A DNA stretch of 64,000 nucleotides, from positions 1 through 64,000 of the forward strand of contig JAIEPH010000002.1 in the NCBI GenBank assembly GCA_019749805.1. Direction: 5' to 3'. The position numbers and the translations under genes are program-made. The notes below the pieces were generated by a model. That model had not been told where the DNA came from, searched no databases, and saw only the letters and a program-made list of their open reading frames with translations. Origin of the DNA: Mycobacteriaceae bacterium (GTDB lineage Bacteria > Actinomycetota > Actinomycetes > Mycobacteriales > Mycobacteriaceae). Of this stretch, positions 26,791 to 34,161 are shown in pieces (positions within the stretch are counted from its first letter, which is position 1; the number at the start of each line of letters is the position of its first letter).

Positions 26791-28788
26791 GTGTCAAAGC
26801 TTTCGACCGTCACACGGCGGCTGGTTCTGGGCCGTCCGTTCCGCAGCGACAAGCTGTCGCACACCCTGCTGCCCAAGCGGATCGCCCTGCCGGTGTTCGC
26901 CTCCGACGCCATGTCCTCAGTCGCCTATGCACCGGAGGAAATCTTTCTGGTGCTCTCGGTCGCGGGACTGGCGGCCTATTCGATGGCGCCGTGGATCGGA
27001 CTGGCGGTCGCGGTGGTGATGATGATCGTGATCGCCAGCTACCGGCAGAACGTGCACGCGTACCCGTCGGGCGGTGGCGACTACGAGGTGGTCACCACAA
27101 ACCTGGGCCCGACCGCGGGTCTGACGGTCGCTAGCGCGCTGCTGGTGGACTATGTACTTACGGTGGCGGTGTCGATGGCCTCGGCGATGTCGAACATCGG
27201 CTCCGCGGTGCCGTTCGTCGGCCAGCACAAGGTGTTGTTCGCCGTCATCGCGATCCTGCTGCTGGCGTCGATCAACCTTCGTGGCATCCGCGAGTCCGGC
27301 ACCGCGTTCGCAATTCCCACCTATGCCTTCATGTTCGGCATGTACGTCATGTTGGGCTGGGGATTTTTTCAGATCTATGTTCTCGACAAACCACTACAAG
27401 CGGAATCGGCGGGCTTCGAGATGCACTCGGAGCACGGCGAGATCCTCGGTTTCGCCCTGGTGTTCCTTGTCGCGCGTGCGTTCTCCTCCGGTAGTGCCGC
27501 GTTGACCGGCGTGGAGGCGATCAGCAACGGCGTGCCGGCGTTCCGGAAACCGAAGTCGCGTAACGCGGCAACGACGCTGGCGCTGCTGGGCGCAATCGCC
27601 ATATCGATGTTCATGGGCATCATCATGCTGGCCAAAGCAACGGGTGCGCAGATCGCCGAGCGTCCCGATGAACAGCTCGTCGGGGCCCCGGCCGACTATG
27701 ACCAGAAGACCCTTATTGCTCAGCTCGCCGACGCGGTCTTCCACAATTTTCCGGTTGGGCTGTACCTGATTGCCGGCGTCACGGCGCTGATCCTGGTACT
27801 GGCGGCCAACACGGCATTCAACGGCTTCCCGGTGCTGGGATCGATACTGGCGCAAGACCGTTTCCTGCCCCGACAGTTACATACCCGCGGCGATCGGCTG
27901 GCCTTCTCCAACGGCATCCTGTTTCTCGCATTCGCCGCAATCGCCTTCATCGTCGCGTTCCGGGCCGAGGTCACGGCGCTCATACAGCTGTATATCGTCG
28001 GGGTCTTCGTCTCCTTCACCCTCAGTCAGATTGGGATGGTGCGCCACTGGACGCGGCTGTTGCGCACCGAGACCGACCCCGCCGTCCGTGCGAAGATGAA
28101 GCGTTCCCGAATCATTAACTTCATCGGGTTGCTCTGCACGGGGACGGTTTTGATCATCGTCGTGGTGTCGAAGTTCCTCGTCGGTGCCTGGATCGCGATC
28201 CTTGCGATGGGTGGTTTGTTCGTGATCATGAAAGCCATTCACAAGCACTACGACACCGTGGCGCGCGAACTGGAGGCGCAGGAGGCAGAAGAGGCCGACG
28301 GCATGGTGTTGCCGAGCCGCAACCATGCGATCGTGCTGGTGTCCAAGCTGCACCTGCCGACCATGCGGGCGCTGGCGTACGCCAGGGCCACTCGTCCCGA
28401 CGTGCTCGAGGCGATCACCGTCAGCGTCGACGACGCTGAGACGCGTGCGCTGGTGCACAAATGGGAGGGCAGCGACAGCAGCACGCCGTTGAAGGTGATC
28501 GCCTCGCCGTACCGAGAGATCACCCGCCCGGTGCTCGACTACGTCAAGCGGGTCAGCAAGGAGTCGCCGCGCACCGTCGTGACGGTGTTCATCCCCGAGT
28601 ACGTGGTCGGCCACTGGTGGGAGCAGGTGCTGCACAACCAGAGCGCGCTACGCCTCAAGGGCAGGCTGTTGTTCGAGCCGAACGTGATGGTGACATCGGT
28701 TCCATGGCAATTGAGTTCGTCGGAGCGACTCAAAACGCTGCAGCCGCAGTCCGCACCGGGGGATGCACGCAGGGGCTTTTTGGATTGA
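26791..28788 (+). CDS. APC-superfamily permease (Rv2690c family)
   Basis: A 665-residue membrane protein. About 12 helices of the amino acid/polyamine/organocation fold occupy residues 30-490, starting with FASDAMSSVAYAPEEI (helix 1, unwound substrate segment) and SYRQNVHAYPSGGGDYEV. The C-terminal 170 residues are soluble and resemble a universal-stress-like domain. The substrate is unknown; location next to Trk regulators suggests a K+ or amino-acid link. GTG at 26791. The 3' end overlaps the methyltransferase start. Confidence 0.88.
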   Translation: MSKLSTVTRRLVLGRPFRSDKLSHTLLPKRIALPVFASDAMSSVAYAPEEIFLVLSVAGLAAYSMAPWIGLAVAVVMMIVIASYRQNVHAYPSGGGDYEVVTTNLGPTAGLTVASALLVDYVLTVAVSMASAMSNIGSAVPFVGQHKVLFAVIAILLLASINLRGIRESGTAFAIPTYAFMFGMYVMLGWGFFQIYVLDKPLQAESAGFEMHSEHGEILGFALVFLVARAFSSGSAALTGVEAISNGVPAFRKPKSRNAATTLALLGAIAISMFMGIIMLAKATGAQIAERPDEQLVGAPADYDQKTLIAQLADAVFHNFPVGLYLIAGVTALILVLAANTAFNGFPVLGSILAQDRFLPRQLHTRGDRLAFSNGILFLAFAAIAFIVAFRAEVTALIQLYIVGVFVSFTLSQIGMVRHWTRLLRTETDPAVRAKMKRSRIINFIGLLCTGTVLIIVVVSKFLVGAWIAILAMGGLFVIMKAIHKHYDTVARELEAQEAEEADGMVLPSRNHAIVLVSKLHLPTMRALAYARATRPDVLEAITVSVDDAETRALVHKWEGSDSSTPLKVIASPYREITRPVLDYVKRVSKESPRTVVTVFIPEYVVGHWWEQVLHNQSALRLKGRLLFEPNVMVTSVPWQLSSSERLKTLQPQSAPGDARRGFLD

Positions 28789-30026
28789 GCGGCGACGGAA
28801 AGGTCGACGGGTCGCCCGGCTCGTCGTCCGAACTCACCTTGACAGTGGGGCCGCCTGCCAACGGCGGCAGTTGTGTCGCGCGCCATGACGGGCGGGTGGT
28901 GTTCGTGCGCTACGCGTTGCCCGGTGAGACGGTCCGCGTCCGGATCAGAGACGGCGCCTCAGATCGCGGATCCTATTGGCACGCCGACGTTGTCGAGGTC
29001 ATCGAGCCGTCCGCCGACCGGGTCGACTCGATCTGCCCGATCGCCGGGGTGGACGGTGCCGGTTGTTGCGATCTGGCATTCGCCGAACCGGCGGCGGTGC
29101 GGCGGCTGAAAGGTGCGGTGGTCGCCAATCAGCTGGTGCGGTTGGGCGGATATGCATGGCGTGACGAGGGCGACGCGGTGGCCGAGCCGGTGGGCGAGGG
29201 CGGGGTCACCGGTTGGCGAACCCGCGTGCGATTGGACACCTCCGCGCGGGGCAAGGCGGGATTTCACCGCTACCACAGCGCCGAGTTGGTCACCGATCTC
29301 GATTGCGCGCAGCTGCCGTCGGGCATGCTCGACGGCGTCAACGACTGGGTCTGGCCGCACGGTGCCCATGTGCACGTGGCCGTCGACGACGATGGTGACC
29401 GCCACGTCGTGCAGTCGGGTCCGCGGGAGGGCCGCAAATCCACGACGCACGTCATCGAAGGCGAGTACGAGGCGGTGCAGCGCGTCGGGGACCGCGTGTG
29501 GCGGGTACCGGTGACCGCGTTCTGGCAGGCGCACCGCGACGCCCCGCGGGTCTACAGCGAGCTGGTGACCGAATGGGCGCAACTGCGACCGGGCATGACG
29601 GCGTGGGATTTGTACGGTGGGGCAGGGATTTTCGCGGCGACGCTGGCGCAGGCCGTCGGTGAGACCGGGAAGGTCCTCACCGTCGACACGTCGCGCGGGG
29701 CGTCACGCTCGGCGCGCGCGGCGCTGGCCGACCTGGGGTGGGTTTCCGTCGTCACCGACTCCGTGAGAAGGGCGTTGATCGGTCAGCGGGGGAGACCCGA
29801 CGTCGCCGTGCTGGACCCGCCGAGAACGGGAGCCGGTCGCGAGGTGATCGACCTGCTGGCCGACGCCGAGGTGCCGAGGGTGATTCACATCGGTTGTGAG
29901 GCCGCTTCGTTCGCCCGCGACATCGGGCTGTACCGCGGCCACGGATATGCCGTCGAAGATCTGCGGGTGTTCGATTCGTTCCCCTTGACGCACCATGTCG
30001 AATGCGTCGCCGTGCTCACCCGCTAG
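28785..30026 (+). CDS. Class I RNA methyltransferase, TrmA/RumA type (Rv2689c family)
   Basis: A 413-residue m5U-type RNA methyltransferase. An N-terminal TRAM-like OB domain (about 15-75, VGPPANGGSCVARHDGRVVFVRYALPGE split across it) precedes the catalytic domain, with SAM loop WDLYGGAGIFAATLA (about 274-288), LDPPRTGAG (about 342-350) and IGCEAASFARD, which places the catalytic cysteine near 372. CPIAGVDGAGCCDL could hold an iron-sulfur cluster. I start it at the TTG at 28785, which overlaps the upstream stop (TTGA), since no ATG or GTG lies near the conserved start. Confidence 0.88.
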   Translation: MSGDGKVDGSPGSSSELTLTVGPPANGGSCVARHDGRVVFVRYALPGETVRVRIRDGASDRGSYWHADVVEVIEPSADRVDSICPIAGVDGAGCCDLAFAEPAAVRRLKGAVVANQLVRLGGYAWRDEGDAVAEPVGEGGVTGWRTRVRLDTSARGKAGFHRYHSAELVTDLDCAQLPSGMLDGVNDWVWPHGAHVHVAVDDDGDRHVVQSGPREGRKSTTHVIEGEYEAVQRVGDRVWRVPVTAFWQAHRDAPRVYSELVTEWAQLRPGMTAWDLYGGAGIFAATLAQAVGETGKVLTVDTSRGASRSARAALADLGWVSVVTDSVRRALIGQRGRPDVAVLDPPRTGAGREVIDLLADAEVPRVIHIGCEAASFARDIGLYRGHGYAVEDLRVFDSFPLTHHVECVAVLTR

Positions 30027-30109
30027 GAGTCTGCGTGGCGACGAATGACTGCGCTTCGGTCAGCAGTCCGGTCCAGAGATGCTGCCGTGCAACACTGATC
30101 GCCACCCCG

Positions 30110-30115
30110 TAAGAT
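30110..30115 (+). promoter_or_regulatory. -10 box of a leaderless promoter (SRPBCC gene)
   Basis: TAAGAT lies 8 nt before the ATG at 30124. Confidence 0.45.
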
Positions 30116-30123
30116 TTCTGACC

Positions 30124-30564
30124 ATGGCACCGGTCGATGTCCGGGTCGAGACGGTTATCCGGCGACCCCGCGACGCCGTTGCTGCATACGCTGCGGAGCC
30201 TGACAATGCCGCTAGTTGGTACGTGAACATCGAAAGCGCTGAGTGGAAGACACCGCGGCCACTAGGAGTCGGATCGCAGTTCGCTTTCGCCGCGAAATTT
30301 TTGGGGCGCGAGCTGAAATACACCTACGAAGTGGTGGAGTTCGTGGCCGATCAGCGACTCGTCATGAGAACGGCGGAGGGCCCGTTTCCGATGGAAACCG
30401 CCTACGAATGGGCCGACGTCGAGCCGGGGTTCACCCGTATGACGCTGCGCAACAGAGGAGAGCCGACAGGATTTGCGCGCTTCGTTGCGCCGCTGGTGGC
30501 TATGGCGATGAGACGCGCCAACGTGAAAGACCTCGAACGCCTCAAGAAGATCCTGGAGGCGTGA
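30124..30564 (+). CDS. SRPBCC-family lipid/ligand-binding protein
   Basis: A 146-residue START/Bet v1-like protein of the polyketide cyclase/dehydrase group. The pattern is typical: VRVETVIRRPRDAVAAYAAEPDNAASW at the start, central strands around YTYEVVEFVADQRLVMRT, and a long C-terminal helix (about 115-145). It should bind a hydrophobic ligand. Specific role unknown. It opens the accessory block and faces a second, unrelated SRPBCC gene across a hairpin. Confidence 0.8.
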   Translation: MAPVDVRVETVIRRPRDAVAAYAAEPDNAASWYVNIESAEWKTPRPLGVGSQFAFAAKFLGRELKYTYEVVEFVADQRLVMRTAEGPFPMETAYEWADVEPGFTRMTLRNRGEPTGFARFVAPLVAMAMRRANVKDLERLKKILEA

Positions 30565-30567
30565 CGC

Positions 30568-30615
30568 CAACGGAGTCTGGGCGCACATGTGCAAGTGGAT
30601 CAAGCCTCTCCGTTG
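30568..30615. terminator. Possible bidirectional terminator
   Basis: CAACGGAG (30568-30575) and CTCCGTTG (30608-30615) are perfect complements around a loop that itself holds the palindrome GCACATGTGC. It lies between two convergent genes. Confidence 0.4.
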
Positions 30616-30625
30616 ACCTCGGCGG

Positions 30626-31096
30626 TCACCGTCCGGGCTTGGCGAAGTGCCGCTGCAGCCGACGTTGCCGATGGCCGAACAGCGCGCGAATCCCGGCGCC
30701 GATCACAGGTGTCAGCACACGCAGGGCAGGGCGCAGATCGAACGTTAGACGGTCGCGCACAACGGTTTTCGTGTCGCCATCGGGATCCAGCGTCCGCTCG
30801 TGGCGCCAGCTGCGCATGGACAGCATCGTCGACTGCTCGTCGAATCCGCGGCCGGGCCGTAATTCAGCGATCATCAGGTTGTCGTAGTCGAACGGCAATA
30901 CGCCGAACAGTCGCATCCAGCAGCGCCCGATCGGGGTTCCGACCGGCACGGTGTCGACGGTCAGGTCCTTCGCGCCGCGCGGCATCGACATCGTCAGCCA
31001 CGGCCGCAGTTCGTCATTGATGCCCTCGGGAGTGACCACACGGGCCCACACCCGATCGGCGGGTGCGTCGATCACGCTTTGCCGTTCGATGATCAT
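30626..31096 (-). CDS. SRPBCC-family protein
   Basis: A 156-residue START/Bet v1-like protein beginning IIERQSVIDAPADRVWARVVTPEGINDE, the usual first strand and helices of the fold. The C-terminus is a basic helix (FGHRQRRLQRHFAK). No ligand can be assigned. A TAGCCT box lies 9 nt before the ATG, so the leader is only a few bases. It is followed on the same strand upstream by the MarR-like gene, 40 bp away. Confidence 0.78.
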   Translation of the reverse strand: MIIERQSVIDAPADRVWARVVTPEGINDELRPWLTMSMPRGAKDLTVDTVPVGTPIGRCWMRLFGVLPFDYDNLMIAELRPGRGFDEQSTMLSMRSWRHERTLDPDGDTKTVVRDRLTFDLRPALRVLTPVIGAGIRALFGHRQRRLQRHFAKPGR

Positions 31097-31136
31097 TGGT
31101 GTTCGAGGCTATCGGACTGCGTCGCCCCGACAAGGC

Positions 31137-31583
31137 CTACCGCTGCCGCCAGCGGTCGAGCAGCGCCGGAATCTCATCCAGGAGGAATGCATAGAAGTCG
31201 CGCATCTGCGTGAGACGTTGATGGGCGAGGCCGTCCTCGGGTGTGGCAGCGATCCCTGCCTCGGCCGCCTTCAGGACGGCGGTCGTCACTTCGTTCTGAT
31301 TCGTGTATTGGACGGCCCACGCGTCATCCCGCAACCGATAGTGTTCTCGCCGGCTTCCCGGTGCCGGCACGCGCTCCACAAGGCCTACGGAGCTGAGCAT
31401 CTTCAGAGCTCCTGAGATCGCGCCGGTGCTGGCTTGCAGCTGCTCGGCGAGGTCGCCCATGGTCATGGTCGGATTCTCGGTGAACAGCAACGATGCTAGA
31501 ACTCGCGCGGTCATCCGCTGCAGACCGTGTGAGCTGAGAACGAGCGCGAGCTGCTCGGCGGTCCCCTGCGGATCCGAGGTCAT
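31137..31583 (-). CDS. GbsR/MarR-type winged-helix regulator
   Basis: A 148-residue regulator of the GbsR/MarR group. The winged helix runs from about 20 to 90 (TARVLASLLF, then MTMGDLAEQLQASTGAISGALKMLSSVGLVERV, and the wing RREHYRLRDD). The C-terminal helices make the dimer. It is divergent from the ABC exporter operon, 114 bp away, and the shared region holds copy A of the 17-bp element, so it is the natural candidate regulator of that exporter. The ligand is unknown. Confidence 0.85.
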   Translation of the reverse strand: MTSDPQGTAEQLALVLSSHGLQRMTARVLASLLFTENPTMTMGDLAEQLQASTGAISGALKMLSSVGLVERVPAPGSRREHYRLRDDAWAVQYTNQNEVTTAVLKAAEAGIAATPEDGLAHQRLTQMRDFYAFLLDEIPALLDRWRQR

Positions 31584-31626
31584 AACGATCTCCGGTCAGA
31601 GTCTTCAAAGATTTCTGAAAAGTCAG

Positions 31627-31662
31627 TATAGTCAGCAACGGCGCTCCGGGAAGTCTGGTCGG
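31627..31662 (+). promoter_or_regulatory. Copy A of the recurring 17-bp leader element, with -10 box
   Basis: TATAGT (31627-31632) is followed after 13 nt by CCGGGAAGTCTGGTCGG (31646-31662), 35 bp before the ABC ATPase start. The same arrangement occurs at 39959-39995, 42798-42834 and 42894-42930. The element is partly symmetric (CCGnnnAGnCTnnnCGG). Confidence 0.65.
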
Positions 31663-31697
31663 AACTGGTATCCGCATACCCAGAGGAGAGACCGTCC

Positions 31698-32603
31698 ATG
31701 GAGAGTGTCGCCGCGGCGGCCACGTCGCCGTCTACCGCTGCTGAGGTGATCCGCGTCCGCGGTTTGACCTTCACCTATCCGAAGTCGACACAGCCGGCAG
31801 TGCGCGGCATGGACTTCTCGGTGGGACGAGGCGAGATCTTCGGATTTCTCGGCCCCAGCGGTGCCGGCAAGTCGACCACGCAAAAGCTACTCATCGGGTT
31901 GCTTCGCGGGCACGGCGGCGAAGCGACGGTGTGGGGTCAGGACCCGCTGAAATGGGGGCCGGACTATTACCAGCGCATCGGGGTCTCGTTCGAGTTGCCG
32001 AATCACTATCAGAAGCTCACCGGCCTGGAGAACCTCAGATTCTTCGCCTCGCTCTACGACGGCGACACGTTGGACCCGATGGAACTTCTCGGCGCAGTGG
32101 GTCTTTCCGATGACGCTGACACGCGAGTTGGCAAGTACTCCAAGGGAATGCAGATGCGTCTGACGTTCATCAGATCGCTGATCAACGACCCGGACCTACT
32201 TTTCCTCGACGAGCCTACTTCCGGTCTTGATCCGGTGAACGCGCGCAAAGTCAAGGACATGATTCTTGATCTGAAGGCGCGGGGCCGCACTGTCTTCCTT
32301 ACTACACATGACATGGCCACCGCCGACGAGCTCTGCGACAGAGTAGCTTTCGTGGTCGACGGCCGGATCGTCGCCTTGGATACGCCTTCAGAGCTGAAGA
32401 TTGCCCGAAGCCAGCGTCGGGTGCGGGTGGAGTACCGGGGGTCGAACAGCGCGCTGGAGGCTGTCGAGTTCGACATGGACGGGCTGGCTGACGACCCGGA
32501 ATTCCACCGCGTGCTGCGCGATCACCAAGTGGAGACCATCCACAGCAGAGAGGCGACGCTCGACGACGTGTTCGTCGAAACCACGGGAAGGCAGCTGATA
32601 TGA
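31698..32603 (+). CDS. ABC exporter ATP-binding protein (Rv2688c-like)
   Basis: A 301-residue ATPase, first gene of a three-gene exporter operon. Walker A GPSGAGKST (52-60), Walker B LLFLDEPTSGLD (about 171-182) and the switch histidine in FLTTHD are intact. The signature is YSKGMQMR in place of LSGGQ, which is common in drug-export ATPases. The order ATPase-permease-permease next to the TrmA-type gene matches Rv2688c-Rv2686c, described as a fluoroquinolone exporter. An AGAGGAGAG site precedes the ATG. Confidence 0.88.
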   Translation: MESVAAAATSPSTAAEVIRVRGLTFTYPKSTQPAVRGMDFSVGRGEIFGFLGPSGAGKSTTQKLLIGLLRGHGGEATVWGQDPLKWGPDYYQRIGVSFELPNHYQKLTGLENLRFFASLYDGDTLDPMELLGAVGLSDDADTRVGKYSKGMQMRLTFIRSLINDPDLLFLDEPTSGLDPVNARKVKDMILDLKARGRTVFLTTHDMATADELCDRVAFVVDGRIVALDTPSELKIARSQRRVRVEYRGSNSALEAVEFDMDGLADDPEFHRVLRDHQVETIHSREATLDDVFVETTGRQLI

Positions 32604-33313
32604 GCCGGTTGTCGAGCGCGTTGCGCCTCGAGGTCACGGTGCAGTTCAGACAGAAGTTCTTACACGCAGGCATTTTCTCCGGGTTGATCTGGCTGGCCGT
32701 CCTGTTGCCGATGCCGCATAGCCTGCGCTCGGTCGCCGAGCCTTATGTACTGGTTGGGGACATCGCGATCATCGGGTTTTTCTTCATCGGGGGCACGGTG
32801 TTCTTCGAGAAGCAGGAGCGTACGATCGGTGCGATCATCTCCACGCCGCTGCGGTTCTGGGAGTACCTCACTGCGAAATTGGCTGTACTGTTGGCGATTT
32901 CGCTGCTTGTCGCGTTGGTGGTGGCTACGGTCACCCACGGGCTCGACTACCATCTGGTGCTGCTGGTGATCGGGGTGGTACTCGGCACGCTGCTGATGCT
33001 GCTGGTGGGATTCATTACGTCGCTGCCGTTCGCTTCGGTGACAGACTGGTTCATGTCGTCTGTCATCCCGCTCGCGGTCATGCTGACGCCGCCGGTCGTG
33101 TACTACTCCGGCCTTTGGCCGAACCCGGTGCTGTACCTGATCCCCACTCAGGGGCCGATGCTGCTGCTCGGGACGGCGTTCGATCAGGTCGTGCTGTCGC
33201 CGTGGCAGGTGATATACGCCGTGCTGTATCCCGTTGTGTGCCTTGCCGCTTTGTGCTGGGCGGCCAAGGCGATGTTTGTCCGCTACGTGATCGAAAGGTC
33301 GGGGGTGCTGTGA
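32600..33313 (+). CDS. ABC exporter permease (Rv2687c-like)
   Basis: A 237-residue ABC-2-type permease with six predicted helices (from about 25 to 225). It overlaps the ATPase gene by 4 bp and the second permease by 1 bp (TGATG), so the three are one translation-coupled unit. With its partner it should form a heterodimeric pore for drug or lipid export. Substrate not shown by sequence. Confidence 0.85.
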   Translation: MSRLSSALRLEVTVQFRQKFLHAGIFSGLIWLAVLLPMPHSLRSVAEPYVLVGDIAIIGFFFIGGTVFFEKQERTIGAIISTPLRFWEYLTAKLAVLLAISLLVALVVATVTHGLDYHLVLLVIGVVLGTLLMLLVGFITSLPFASVTDWFMSSVIPLAVMLTPPVVYYSGLWPNPVLYLIPTQGPMLLLGTAFDQVVLSPWQVIYAVLYPVVCLAALCWAAKAMFVRYVIERSGVL

Positions 33314-34074
33314 TGGCGATGTTGGCCACCGTCAGCCCGCGGGCGCTGGCCGCGTTCGGGCGCAATGACCTTCGCGGCACCTACCGCGACCCGCTGTTGG
33401 TCATGCTCGTGATTGCGCCCGTCATCTGGACGACGGGCGTTGCGGTGCTGACGCCGCTGTTCACCGAGATGTTGGCCGAGCGCTACGCCTTTGACCTGGT
33501 GCCTTACTACCCACTGGTGCTCACCGCTTTCCTGCTGCTGACGAGCATCATCGTTCCCGGCGGGCTGGCAGCATTCCTGGTCCTCGACGAGGTCGACGCC
33601 GGAACACTGAACGCACTGCGGGTGACACCGGTGCCGCTGTCCACCTTCTTTGGATATCGAGCGGCGACGGTCATGATCGTGACGACCTTCTATGTCGTCG
33701 CGACCATGTCGTTCAGCGGAATCCTGCAGCCTGGCCTGATTGGAGCGCTGATCCCGATCGGACTGCTGGCCGGGTTGTCCGGAGTGGTGACGCTTCTGCT
33801 GATCGTGTCGATGGCTAGCAACAAGATTCAGGGCCTGGCCATGCTCCGAGCGCTCGGCATGCTGATCGCCGGCTTGCCCTGCCTGCCGTGGTTCATCGAC
33901 TCCGCGTGGAACCTGGCTTTCGGCGTGCTGCCGCCGTACTGGGCGGCCAAGGCGTTCTGGGTCGCCAGCGATCACGGCGTGTGGTGGCCGTACCTCATTG
34001 GCGGCGTCGTATACAACCTTGCCGTCGCGTGGCCGTTGTTCCGGCACTTCGTCACCAAAAATGCCAACGGCTAG
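33313..34074 (+). CDS. ABC exporter permease (Rv2686c-like)
   Basis: A 253-residue ABC-2-type permease with about six helices, starting near 30. Segments such as FLVLDEVDAGTLNALRVTPV are the cytoplasmic coupling region of ABC-2 permeases. It starts at the ATG at 33313 (a GTG one codon upstream, 33310, is also open). Last gene of the operon; 87 bp later the UPF0182 gene ends on the other strand. Confidence 0.85.
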   Translation: MAMLATVSPRALAAFGRNDLRGTYRDPLLVMLVIAPVIWTTGVAVLTPLFTEMLAERYAFDLVPYYPLVLTAFLLLTSIIVPGGLAAFLVLDEVDAGTLNALRVTPVPLSTFFGYRAATVMIVTTFYVVATMSFSGILQPGLIGALIPIGLLAGLSGVVTLLLIVSMASNKIQGLAMLRALGMLIAGLPCLPWFIDSAWNLAFGVLPPYWAAKAFWVASDHGVWWPYLIGGVVYNLAVAWPLFRHFVTKNANG

Positions 34075-34161
34075 AACTGACCGGCGTTCCGGTTTGCGAA
34101 GTCGTCTGCCCGGCAATGTCGCGCGTACCGCTGCGGCGGGCGGCGCTTCGCCGTAAGGAAC

